A stretch of DNA of 8,094 nucleotides from an uncultured Synergistales bacterium (GCA_905234205.1 CAJOGG010000118.1:1-8094), one strand, 5' to 3'. Numbered from the stretch's first letter, positions 1 through 6,871 are shown. Notes: generated by a model not told the origin, from the sequence alone. Made by a program: numbers and translations.

Positions 1-319
1 TTTGCGGAAGTTGTGCGCTGTCGTACTCGTCTTTAATATCAACGTAAATTATCGCAAGCCCTGGAGTAGAACGTGAACGAATGTGTTTTATCTCGCCCAT
101 TGCCTGAATAGCGTCCTCGATTCGTGACGTAACTTCCTGTTCAACCTCGTAAGCACTTGCACCGGGATACACAGCCGAAATTACAGCGGTCTTAATCGTG
201 AATGAAGGGTCTTCAAGTTTGCCTATCTGGAAATATGCCATGATCCCTCCCGCCATGACGAGAAGGCACAGAAAAATTATAACTGTATAGCGTTTAATAC
301 TGGCTCTTGCTATGTCCAT
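1..319 (-). CDS. RND-family efflux permease, N-terminal part (runs off the left edge)
   Basis: This is the first 106 residues of an inner-membrane resistance-nodulation-division transporter, which exports substrates using the proton gradient together with an adaptor and an outer-membrane channel. It begins with a short cytoplasmic stretch (MDIARASIKRY), then one hydrophobic segment at about residues 12-30. After that comes the family's periplasmic signature around YPGASAYEVEQEVTSRIE, in which PGA followed by a VEQxVTxxIE helix is typical of the porter domain start. ATG at 319-317 is chosen because it lies three bases after the adaptor stop and has a good ribosome binding site seven bases upstream. 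Gene order adaptor then permease is the usual one. Substrate cannot be predicted from this fragment: it could be a drug or solvent pump (HAE1-like) or another RND subgroup. The family call is secure; completeness cannot be judged. Confidence 0.93.
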   Translation of the reverse strand, partial: MDIARASIKRYTVIIFLCLLVMAGGIMAYFQIGKLEDPSFTIKTAVISAVYPGASAYEVEQEVTSRIEDAIQAMGEIKHIRSRSTPGLAIIYVDIKDEYDSAQLPQ

Positions 320-322
320 TAC

Positions 323-1480
323 TTAATCCTCCGAGAGTCTCACGCGTTGGCCTTCATGAAGGAAATACACACCTGCTGTAACTATAACGTCGCCATTGTT
401 GAGGGTTGGGCCGTCAATTTCGACTGTAGAATCATTGTGTATCTGCCCTAATGTTACTGGAATTTTTGAGACATAACCGACCCCGAATCGCCACACATAA
501 TTGTTGCCTCCTTGAGATAAAATCGCGGTGGTTGGCACGGAAAATTTTGCGTCTGAAGGCTCTGGAGATTTACCGCCCGAGAAATCAACTTCAACAGTAA
601 CAGCCATTCCCGGAAGTATTCTTACGTCATTCTGCTTGGGCATTGTTGCAGTAATTGGGTAAGTGTTAGCTGCCGTAGCTTGTGTAGCAACCTCTTTAAG
701 AGCTAGCGGGAAAACTTTATCGGGTATAGCGTCAAATCGTGCATTAACTATAAAATCTTTCGCGCTATTCTTGAGGTCTTGAATGCTCTTAATGTTAGTG
801 GAGAGTGGAGCAAGAAGAACATCATTATCTGGGACATTGAATACTATCTCTAACGCTGATAAATCTTGAAGGCTGAAAATAGTTTGCTTGGCCGTAATAT
901 CCTGGAAATTTTCGACTGTTCTATCTGCGATTACCCCATCAAAGGGAGCGCGAAGTTCTGTATCTTTGAGGGCATCACGAGCTGATTTCAAGTTAGCATT
1001 TGCTGAATTAACGGCTGATTTCGTAACGTCAACTTGCGTCTTGTAAGTATCGTATTGAGCTTTGGCGATGACTCTTTGCTTATAGAGATTCTCGTAGCGT
1101 TTGAAGTCTGCTTGGGCGTTTTTGTATTGTGCTTCTGCTTGAGATAACGCGCTTTGAGCTTGGGAGATTCTCGTATTGAAGTCTCTCGGGTCTAACGTTG
1201 CAAGTAATGCGCCCCTTTTTACGTTGGCTCCCTTTTCTACGTTAATCTTGTTGAGCGTCCCTGAAACTCTGAATGATAAATCGGCTCTCTTGCTTCCCTG
1301 TACTGTACCGAAATATCTGCGCTTAAAAGTTTCACCTTGGCCTCTAAGTGTAATCGTTCGTACTGGACGAATAACTTCTGGTTCTGGTTCAGCTTGCTTC
1401 TTTTCACGCAAAGTGTTTAAACCGTAACATATGCCTGCGATAATAGCTATCCCAAGCACTATTTTGAAAAATGTTTTCAC
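323..1480 (-). CDS. RND efflux periplasmic adaptor (membrane fusion protein, HlyD/AcrA type)
   Basis: This 385-residue protein bridges the RND pump to an outer-membrane channel. Residues 4-22 form one hydrophobic segment that acts as a signal or membrane anchor. The Cys at 18 is preceded by AGI, so it is not a convincing lipobox. The lipoyl-like half motifs lie at about 58-100 (FGTVQGSKRADLSFRVSGTL, then KGANVKRGALLATLDPRDF). A coiled-coil hairpin rich in Ala, Gln and Lys covers about 101-175. The second lipoyl half with LRAPFDGVI is at 176-184, followed by a beta-barrel region and the conserved RILPGMAVTVEV at 287-298. Length is normal for the family. The start codon is GTG (1480-1478). It sits 36 bp after the chemoreceptor gene and directly before the permease, with which it is surely co-transcribed. 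No local transcriptional regulator gene is visible. Family assignment is firm; substrate is unknown. Confidence 0.94.
   Translation of the reverse strand: MKTFFKIVLGIAIIAGICYGLNTLREKKQAEPEPEVIRPVRTITLRGQGETFKRRYFGTVQGSKRADLSFRVSGTLNKINVEKGANVKRGALLATLDPRDFNTRISQAQSALSQAEAQYKNAQADFKRYENLYKQRVIAKAQYDTYKTQVDVTKSAVNSANANLKSARDALKDTELRAPFDGVIADRTVENFQDITAKQTIFSLQDLSALEIVFNVPDNDVLLAPLSTNIKSIQDLKNSAKDFIVNARFDAIPDKVFPLALKEVATQATAANTYPITATMPKQNDVRILPGMAVTVEVDFSGGKSPEPSDAKFSVPTTAILSQGGNNYVWRFGVGYVSKIPVTLGQIHNDSTVEIDGPTLNNGDVIVTAGVYFLHEGQRVRLSED
327..332 (-). promoter_or_regulatory. Ribosome binding site for the RND permease
   Basis: Minus-strand GGAGGA lies inside the last codons of the adaptor gene, seven bases before the permease ATG at 319. 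It is a strong Shine-Dalgarno match and fixes the permease start. Its position within the upstream gene, plus the three-base gap between genes, suggests coupled translation of adaptor and pump. Confidence 0.8.
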
Positions 1481-1491
1481 TGCTAAATCAA

Positions 1492-1495
1492 CTCC
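1492..1495 (-). promoter_or_regulatory. Ribosome binding site for the GTG-started adaptor gene
   Basis: Minus-strand GGAG (within ATGGAGTTG) lies 11 bases before the GTG at 1480. It supports the GTG start, which also gives a well-formed anchor sequence (MKTFFKIVLGIAIIAG). Spacing is slightly long. No terminator hairpin separates this site from the chemoreceptor stop at 1517, so read-through from upstream is likely. Confidence 0.5.
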
Positions 1496-1516
1496 ATCGA
1501 AATTTTGGTTATTATG

Positions 1517-2941
1517 TTATTTGAAGTAAGCCATTGCCTCTTTCAGAGTACCGGCTAAATCATTCATAGTGTCCGTATCTTCGGAGACTGTCTTAACGTT
1601 TTCCGCTATGCCTTCAATTGATGCTGCGACTTCCTCATTAGTTGCTGAAGTTTCCTCGGAGATAGCGGCCAAGTCATTAATTTCGCCCAAGATAGTATTC
1701 TTGATTGCCTCAAGCTGTGTGGTTATCTCTGACACGGAAGAAATTTCCCCGATTGAGGCTTGAATATCTTTGTTAAGGTCGTCAAATTTCTTATGTGTAT
1801 CTGACAATAATTCGCCTTCTTCAACTATAAGCGCTTTGACGTTTTCCGCGTTTTCAACACATTCACTTGAAAGCGATTCTATTTCCTCAACTATCTCACG
1901 AATCTTATTAGCTGACTCGTTTGACTGCTCTGCCAACTTCTTTATCTCTGCTGCGACGACTCCAAAGCCCTTGCCTGCGTCTCCTGCTCTAGCTGCTTCG
2001 ATACCTGCATTGAGCGATAATAAATTCGTTTGTGATGCAATACTCGCGATTATGTTCACCATTTCGCTAATTCTTACGATAGCTTCGTTTGTTGCTTTGA
2101 TTTTTCCCTGGATTATGTCAATAGCTGATGAGGATTTACGCGACGATGCAGTAACGTCCTTGATACATTCGAGTGCTTCCTTGTTGGCGTCGTTCATGTT
2201 GCCAGAACTTTTGTTAAGGTTATCTACATTCTTAACGGCCTGTTCAATCACATTACCCATATTGTTGACGTTGTCGTTAATAGATTTGACGCTGATAGCC
2301 ATTGTCGTGGTAGTCTTAGCGAGATCCTGCATTGATTCTGCAATTTGCCCGGCTGAGAAAGAAGACTCTTTGACCATTTCCGCTGTAGATTTCACTGTAT
2401 CAGTTAATGAGTACGCAGAGGATCGAATCTTTCCTATAACGTCGTTAAGAACGCGGCTTAATTGTTCGGCAGCTCCGATTAGTTGGGCGGTCTCGTAAAT
2501 ATTGCTCTTGGAATTTATCGTAGCGTCAAGATCAGTATCTAGTAACTTCTCTATTCTTTCAGCGACTTCACGCAAAGGATTAGCAACGTTACGAGCTACT
2601 ATGAGAGTTACCACTGAAAATATCAGGAGCAACACGCAACTGACAGACGCTATAGCCAGAAAAATTTTTCGTTGAGCCTCATGAATCTCCGTGGCAGGTT
2701 TTCCCGAGAATGCCATTCCATAAACTTTATTAGCAAACTTTATCGGCATATAGTAAACGTGATAAGTTATTCCGTTAATGAGTACGTTGTCAGAATAATA
2801 ATCCTTGCCTGCGCTAACAGCTTTCCAGACGGCATCAGATGCTGGAGTTCCTTCGATTCGTTTCCCGTTTGAGTCAAGTATCGTTGTCATAAAGCGTATA
2901 TTTCCCTTGAAGAGCGTAAGGTCTACACCAGTTGATTTCAT
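1517..2941 (-). pseudogene. Methyl-accepting chemotaxis protein, C-terminal part of a frameshifted gene
   Basis: This 474-residue open frame holds most of a transmembrane chemoreceptor, which senses ligands outside the inner membrane and controls CheA through CheW. Residues 1-92 are the distal half of a Cache-like sensor ([19 protein letters not shown], then [21 protein letters not shown]). Residues 93-116 are the second membrane helix and 117-165 a HAMP linker. The rest is a long coiled coil with the signalling hairpin tip at about 297-330 ([19 protein letters not shown], then [16 protein letters not shown]). No C-terminal CheR-tethering pentapeptide is present. The frame remains open upstream of ATG 2941 to about 2998, adding 18 residues (beginning [18 protein letters not shown]) that fit a sensor domain. 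ATG 2941 is therefore not a natural start and has no good ribosome binding site. The first membrane helix is in another frame at 2994-3167. Signalling modules look intact, so the break is recent or a sequence error. Confidence 0.85.
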
Positions 2942-2987
2942 CGAGTCAATATAGGCTGTGTCATACCTGATAAAACCGTCAACGAGG

Positions 2988-2999
2988 TCATTATTACTC
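2988..2999 (-). other. Frameshift site in the chemoreceptor gene, with three consecutive stop codons
   Basis: On the minus strand the N-terminal frame reads GAG TAA TAA TGA at 2999-2988. Shifting by one base (GAG, skip T, AAT AAT GAC) continues without interruption into the sensor domain. The lesion is therefore one extra base, or two lost bases: for example, a missing TA in a TATAATAAT-like run would restore Glu-Tyr-Asn-Asn-Asp. The AT-rich short repeat is a plausible slippage site. Confidence 0.75.
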
Positions 3000-3167
3000 G
3001 CGCAAAGCTTTTGAGGCCACTATTAATTGTTCACGCGTGCTATCTTTGAGGCTAGTCATCATGATTCGATACGAGGCCAAGGCTATAACGACTACAGCAG
3101 TGATTAACGGAATAAGAGCAAGCATTATGAGTATGGATTTCAATTTAAATTTCTTTTTTGCGTTCAT
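2994..3167 (-). pseudogene. Methyl-accepting chemotaxis protein, N-terminal fragment
   Basis: About 57 residues begin MNAKKKFKLKSILIMLALIP: a lysine-rich cytoplasmic start, then a membrane helix (about residues 8-31, through LITAVVVIALASYRI). A periplasmic helix with [13 protein letters not shown] follows, ending at TAA 2996-2994. This is the usual first transmembrane helix plus sensor start of a Cache chemoreceptor. Joined to the downstream frame it would make a protein of about 550 residues with one sensor domain of roughly 140 residues between the two membrane helices. ATG at 3167 is preferred, with GAAGGG at 3181-3186 upstream (spacing 13, rather long). ATG at 3188 in the same frame overlaps the metA stop (TGATG) but has no ribosome binding site; if used, it adds seven residues. 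The fragment alone could not signal. Confidence 0.8.
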
Positions 3168-3187
3168 AAAATATTTATGTCCCTTCA

Positions 3188-4117
3188 TCAAATTTTTAAG
3201 TCTTTAATATTTCGTGCGTCATAGGGTGTTTGCTGGTACACAAAATAATTCAGCCAGTTTGAGTAAAGTAAATTCGCGCTTGATCTCCATGTACATACGG
3301 GAGGCTTAGAGTCATCGTCATCGGGGAAATAATTCTTGGGAACTTGAATATCAAGCCCTGCCCGTTTATCACGCCAATATTCTTGAGCCAAAGTCTCCGG
3401 GTCATATTCGGAGTGTCCAGTGATGAATAATTGCCGCCCCTGATTAGTTGAGACAACATACACGCCCGCATCATCGCTTTCAGACAAAATTTTGAGTGCC
3501 GGAATTTTCTTGACGTCACGTCTCATTATCGTTGTATGCCTTGAGTGAGGTACCATGAACACATCATCAGAGCCGCGGAATAATATTGAGCCCCTGTGAG
3601 TAACTCTGTGACGAAACACGCCGAATAATTTACGCTGCAAATGAATTTTTGGAATACCATAATGATAATAGAGGCCGGCTTGCGCTCCCCAACATATATG
3701 AAACGTGCTGTGAACGTGAGATTTACTCCATTCCATAATGTCGCATAACTCCCGCCAGTAATCGACTTGTTCAAATTGCATTTGCTCAACCGGCGCGCCC
3801 GTGATAATCATTCCGTCAAAATATTGATCTCTATAGCTGTCAAAGTTTTTATAGAAGGCCAACATGTGTTCAGGAGGAGTATTTTTGGGAGTCCGTCCGG
3901 TCATCGTCATTAGCTCTAATTCGACTTGAAGAGGAGTGTTGCCCAAAAGTCTTGCTAGTTGCGTCTCTGTTGTGATCTTTGTGGGCATTAAGTTAAGCAG
4001 TAAGATTCGAAGGGGGCGTATATCCTGAGTCTGTGCACGGCGTTGAGTCATCACGAAAATATTTTCGCGCTCTAAGACGTTTACGGCAGGAAGATCCCCC
4101 GGGATATTTATAGGCAT
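3188..4117 (-). CDS. metA: Homoserine O-acyltransferase MetA, predicted to use acetyl-CoA
   Basis: MetA activates L-homoserine by acylating its hydroxyl group, the committed step of methionine synthesis, in the cytoplasm. The 309-residue length is typical. The family's catalytic residues fall at their standard numbers: Cys142 in [10 protein letters not shown], His235 and Glu237 in TGHSEYDP, and Lys47 in [11 protein letters not shown]. Residue 111 is Glu ([10 protein letters not shown]). In this family Glu111 is associated with acetyl-CoA and Gly111, as in Escherichia coli, with succinyl-CoA. The product is therefore inferred to be O-acetylhomoserine despite the common name succinyltransferase. 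Start ATG 4117 has GAAGAG nine bases upstream, inside the end of the preceding gene, six bases away. The TGA stop overlaps a possible chemoreceptor start. No SAM riboswitch or other methionine leader lies directly upstream, so expression depends on the upstream promoter. No other methionine genes are nearby. Confidence 0.96.
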   Translation of the reverse strand: MPINIPGDLPAVNVLERENIFVMTQRRAQTQDIRPLRILLLNLMPTKITTETQLARLLGNTPLQVELELMTMTGRTPKNTPPEHMLAFYKNFDSYRDQYFDGMIITGAPVEQMQFEQVDYWRELCDIMEWSKSHVHSTFHICWGAQAGLYYHYGIPKIHLQRKLFGVFRHRVTHRGSILFRGSDDVFMVPHSRHTTIMRRDVKKIPALKILSESDDAGVYVVSTNQGRQLFITGHSEYDPETLAQEYWRDKRAGLDIQVPKNYFPDDDDSKPPVCTWRSSANLLYSNWLNYFVYQQTPYDARNIKDLKI

Positions 4118-4123
4118 GATTTA

Positions 4124-5530
4124 TTACTCTTCAGGTTTGTTCGTGAACATTCCAACAAAAACTTTATGAGTATCTCGCGGCAAAAGTCTGTAGCCTCGTT
4201 TTTCCTTCGTGAGCCAGATTGAGTAATCCTTGTAGAATGAAGTCGCCATAGCCAACAAAGATTTCTTCTTGTTCTCCTTGATACCCTCATATGGAGTCTT
4301 CAATTTTCTGTCTTCGTCGCTGTCCCACCTGAACGTAGCTAGAGCATAGCTCACGGATTTATCATTGCCACCAACTGGAAAAGCTGGAACTAATAAAGTA
4401 TGGTCTGACCAGTCGTAAGTCCCTAAGCCTTGGCCCGGAACAAACATTACGCGCGGGATTCCGTACATTCTTACTCGTGGCACGTTGAACATTTCTATAT
4501 CCATTCCCGTGAACTCCCTGAAAATCTCGTAATCTTTTGCGTAATCGATCGGAGTAGCTTCAGCTTGGCACAACAACGACGTATCACAACGAGCATTCTT
4601 GGCCGGGACTGTGAGATATTCGCGTTTCTTCACGAGCATAGCTTTGAGTTCATTGCGTTTCATAGCGTCGGACATTGAGGCGCAGTTATCCGTAATTTTC
4701 TTGACTCGTCGGGCAATCTTGATCTTGTCGATTTGTGAGTAAAGAATTTTTTTCGCCAACACTTTTGTATTCTCATGAAGGGCTGCAAACTTTTCAAGCT
4801 TAGGAAGTGGAAGAGGGTTAGCTTCGTTTTTGCGCGCTGATGACATGAAGAGCAATATAGCTTTTTCCGCGTCCATGTAGGCTTTTCGCTGTTGGGCTAA
4901 TTTTTGTCGCGTGGCTTCGTCTCCTTCTCTGTATTCTGGTACACGCATATTAACTTTCGTTGCTGACATTAAGAACTCGTTCAAAATTTGAAGCGTTTGT
5001 CTCACGTTGAGATTAGTCGGATAAGCGTCGGCGATCTCGTTCAAGAAATTATTGCGTACTCCTTGAGCGTCAAATAATTGTTCGTTAAGGGCGTTGATTC
5101 TATCAGCCAGGGACATACCGATAACAGGGGTAGGAATTTCGTTGCCTGTAATCATTCCCCAGCACTCCGCAATATAATCCGAAAACGTCATCACCGGGAA
5201 AATATCGGCCTTGCATTTCGTCTCGAGATATTGTTTCGGGTCAAAAGTTTTGCTCAACGTCAAAATCCCTGGAATATATCCCAAGTCGATAAAGAGTCTT
5301 TCCTCTGGATCGAATGTCAATTTCGCAGGGTTAGTCTTTGTTTGCGCGTCAACGATTGCAAATAAAACTTCCCAATACGAGCTTGACATATTCACCCAAA
5401 TTTTTTGTGCTGCTGCTTTGTCGTCATTGCTTCCTGTTGCTAAAAGCTGATTGTATTTGCGCGAATAGTCCTCAAGTTTTCCCAAAGCCTCGTTTACTTC
5501 AGGAACGTCCTTCCAGCGTTTGAATGTCAT
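4124..5530 (-). CDS. Conserved-looking cytoplasmic protein of unknown function, 468 residues
   Basis: I do not recognise this family. The protein has no signal peptide or membrane helix and is rich in charged residues, so it is probably soluble and cytoplasmic. The N-terminal two thirds look mostly helical, with amphipathic stretches at about 10-60, 140-230 and 245-300. The last third (about 345-468) looks more beta and globular, with aromatic and glycine-rich runs such as YGIPRVMFVPGQGLGTYDWS and LLVPAFPVGGND. Five cysteines (106, 123, 283, 315, 321) include a C-x5-C pair at 315 and 321 that could bind metal or form a disulfide, but no standard motif is formed. ATG 5530 is supported by AAGGGGG ten bases upstream. 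It ends six bases before metA, so the two are co-transcribed, though no link to methionine synthesis is evident. Codon use and frame openness mark it as a real gene. Confidence 0.85.
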   Translation of the reverse strand: MTFKRWKDVPEVNEALGKLEDYSRKYNQLLATGSNDDKAAAQKIWVNMSSSYWEVLFAIVDAQTKTNPAKLTFDPEERLFIDLGYIPGILTLSKTFDPKQYLETKCKADIFPVMTFSDYIAECWGMITGNEIPTPVIGMSLADRINALNEQLFDAQGVRNNFLNEIADAYPTNLNVRQTLQILNEFLMSATKVNMRVPEYREGDEATRQKLAQQRKAYMDAEKAILLFMSSARKNEANPLPLPKLEKFAALHENTKVLAKKILYSQIDKIKIARRVKKITDNCASMSDAMKRNELKAMLVKKREYLTVPAKNARCDTSLLCQAEATPIDYAKDYEIFREFTGMDIEMFNVPRVRMYGIPRVMFVPGQGLGTYDWSDHTLLVPAFPVGGNDKSVSYALATFRWDSDEDRKLKTPYEGIKENKKKSLLAMATSFYKDYSIWLTKEKRGYRLLPRDTHKVFVGMFTNKPEE

Positions 5531-5540
5531 AAAATTTATT

Positions 5541-5547
5541 CCCCCTT
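5541..5547 (-). promoter_or_regulatory. Ribosome binding site AAGGGGG of the unknown-protein gene
   Basis: Minus-strand AAGGGGG lies exactly ten bases before ATG 5530, separated by an A/T-only spacer. Just upstream is TATAGAAT, which could serve as a -10 element, but I see no matching -35, so a separate promoter in the 69-bp gap is only possible. The same heptamer and spacing occur before the sirtuin gene. Confidence 0.6.
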
Positions 5548-5599
5548 ATTCTATACAGGCTGATTTAATATTTCTTCTATTTACCTTTACTCTTCATAA

Positions 5600-5896
5600 T
5601 TATTCTATCTGCGTCCACATTCTCTTAACCCTGATAATCCCCTCGTAAGGAGTTCCATCTGGGGCCGTGAGATTCTCAACGTTCTTAATCACGTCGTAAA
5701 TCAATCTGTGCTGCTCGTTAAGTTGTCTCGAAAAATTTCCGCGCATATCCAGCAGCAATCTCTCATAATCTGGTGGCGTCTGAAATGGATTCACCGCGAT
5801 TATGTTCAACAACAACTTCGCCTTCTTCTCAAGCCTGGCCAATTTCACAAGCCTACGATCGCTTTTCGCCTGGTTACTAAGTTCTACAATATACAT
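5600..5896 (-). CDS. yoeB: YoeB/Txe-family toxin homologue with altered catalytic end
   Basis: This 98-residue protein belongs to the RelE-superfamily YoeB/Txe toxins, which bind the ribosome and cut mRNA when freed from their antitoxin. Family features are an N-terminal helical pair with Lys/Arg-rich LEKKAKLLLNII, then NPFQTPPDYERLL (Glu45 matches the catalytic Glu46 of E. coli YoeB). The core GNFSRQLNEQHRLIYDV at 53-69 follows, where Arg64 corresponds to catalytic Arg65. The C-terminus aligns to the usual RMWTHYE ending but reads RMWTQIE, so the His-Tyr pair needed for catalysis is replaced by Gln96-Ile97. About ten extra residues (around TAPDGTPYEG, 77-86) lie before the last strand; I believe similar insertions occur in some relatives. 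The ATG directly abuts the antitoxin stop, with GAGGAA six bases upstream, a classic antitoxin-first pair. Activity is doubtful; the family call is secure. Confidence 0.9.
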   Translation of the reverse strand: MYIVELSNQAKSDRRLVKLARLEKKAKLLLNIIAVNPFQTPPDYERLLLDMRGNFSRQLNEQHRLIYDVIKNVENLTAPDGTPYEGIIRVKRMWTQIE

Positions 5897-6154
5897 TTAC
5901 CATTCCTCATTTGGGTCATACGGACTATATTCTGATAACGGTTCCTTGCCTGCCTCTACAATGCTCTCAACCATTCCGGGGATCGCGTACAAATACAACG
6001 TCTCCTGCAACGATTTCCAATTGTCTTCAGAAACAAGCACAGCGTTTTTCCCTGATTCATTTACAATTACAACAGTCTCGCTTATGTCATTGATAACATC
6101 GGAGACGAGCTGCGACAAATTTTTCTTAGCTAGTGCTATCGTTGTTGCTGCCAT
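5897..6154 (-). CDS. yefM: YefM/Phd-family antitoxin
   Basis: This 85-residue protein is the antitoxin partner of the adjacent toxin. It should bind operator DNA through its N-terminal Phd fold and neutralise the toxin through its C-terminal tail. The N-terminus matches the family pattern (ALAKKNLSQLVSDVINDISE, then VVIVNESGKNAVLVSEDNWKSL at about 28-49). The C-terminus keeps the conserved ETLYLYAIPGMVESI and ends DPNEEW, the usual ending in this group. The start ATG (6154-6152) shares one base with the sirtuin TAA (TAATG) and has AAGGAG at 6166-6171 within the sirtuin gene, spacing 11. The stop codon directly abuts the toxin ATG. No separate promoter is visible because upstream sequence is coding, so autoregulation would have to act at the sirtuin promoter or at an internal site. 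All family features appear intact, unlike the toxin. Confidence 0.92.
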   Translation of the reverse strand: MAATTIALAKKNLSQLVSDVINDISETVVIVNESGKNAVLVSEDNWKSLQETLYLYAIPGMVESIVEAGKEPLSEYSPYDPNEEW

Positions 6155-6861
6155 TATCCCTTAATCTCCTTCAATAATTCATCACGCATAATTGCTACTC
6201 CCTTTGATGCGACCTCACGAATGACTCTGAAATTTAACCATGCTGGGACTTGTACTTCTTTCGGGTCAATAAGGAAAGATTCAGTGTTACTTCGCAAATC
6301 ATGAACGAGTCCTGCCGCCGGATATACCACCAACGACGAACCGATCACCGCGAAAATATCTGCGCTCCTCACGAGTCTTGCTGCCTCTGTTATCGCCGGA
6401 ACTGCTTCCCCGAACCAAACTATATGTGGCCTCAATAATTCCCCGTCGGAGTCTTTCTCGTCATACGACATATTTCTGTAGCCTATGTCAATAATTTTGT
6501 TCTCGTTGTTGACTGCTCGTGCCTTGGTAAGTTCTCCGTGAAGGTGTAACACGTTTGTGCTTCCTGCTCGTTCGTGAAGGTTGTCTACGTTCTGCGTTAT
6601 TATTCTCACGTCAAAATATTCTTCAAGTTCCGCCAAAATCTTGTGCCCGTCATTCGGTTGTGCCTTCTCTAACTGCGTGCGTAAATCGTTGTAGAAATCC
6701 GTCATCAGTTTTGGGTTACGATACCAGCCTTCTATGCTTGCAACGTCCTCAACGCTGTACTCTTCCCATAAACCGCCGGAGTCACGAAAAGTTTTGAAGC
6801 CGCTCTCTGCGCTAATGCCTGCTCCTGTTAATGCGACAAGACATTTTTTATTCGTGGTCAT
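6154..6861 (-). CDS. cobB: CobB-like sirtuin, zinc-cysteine-free variant
   Basis: Sirtuins use NAD+ to remove acyl groups from protein lysines, giving nicotinamide and O-acyl-ADP-ribose. The 235-residue length fits bacterial CobB. Rossmann and active-site motifs are present: GAGISAESG at 13-21, TFRDSGGLW at 24-32, TQNVDNLHERAG at 89-100, catalytic His108 in LHLHGE, RPHIVWFGEAVP at 144-155 and GSSLVVYPAAG at 174-184. The small domain (about 110-143) has none of the four zinc-binding cysteines; in their place is KARAVNNENKIIDIGYRN. The class III acyl-recognition motif Tyr-x-x-Arg reads Tyr57-Asn-Asp-Leu60, with an Arg at 61. ATG 6861 is chosen over upstream in-frame codons, which would run into the divergent methyltransferase gene, because AAGGGGG lies ten bases before it. 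Its stop overlaps the antitoxin start. Likely a protein deacylase, but acyl preference is open. Confidence 0.93.
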   Translation of the reverse strand: MTTNKKCLVALTGAGISAESGFKTFRDSGGLWEEYSVEDVASIEGWYRNPKLMTDFYNDLRTQLEKAQPNDGHKILAELEEYFDVRIITQNVDNLHERAGSTNVLHLHGELTKARAVNNENKIIDIGYRNMSYDEKDSDGELLRPHIVWFGEAVPAITEAARLVRSADIFAVIGSSLVVYPAAGLVHDLRSNTESFLIDPKEVQVPAWLNFRVIREVASKGVAIMRDELLKEIKG

Positions 6862-6871
6862 AAAAAATTTT

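Noticed and set aside
1426..1429. Lipoprotein signal in the RND adaptor (Cys18)
   Set aside because: The residues before the Cys are A-G-I, which do not fit a lipobox needing a small residue at -1.
1770..2498. A 242-codon open frame on the plus strand opposite the chemoreceptor gene
   Set aside because: It is antisense to a clear coding sequence, Ser/Ile/Ala-rich as expected from the complement of a coiled-coil gene, and has no family features.
2988..2999. Programmed +1 frameshift, as in release factor 2, joining the chemoreceptor halves
   Set aside because: The codon before the stop is GAG, which re-pairs poorly after a +1 shift, there is no upstream Shine-Dalgarno-like stimulator, and chemoreceptors are not known for this.
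4118..4140. A SAM riboswitch or methionine leader in front of metA
   Set aside because: Only six bases separate metA from the upstream gene and no SAM-riboswitch core motif is visible there or in the 5531-5599 gap.
5708..6164. Plus-strand open frames across the toxin-antitoxin pair
   Set aside because: They lie antisense to two recognised genes and have no signals or family motifs of their own.
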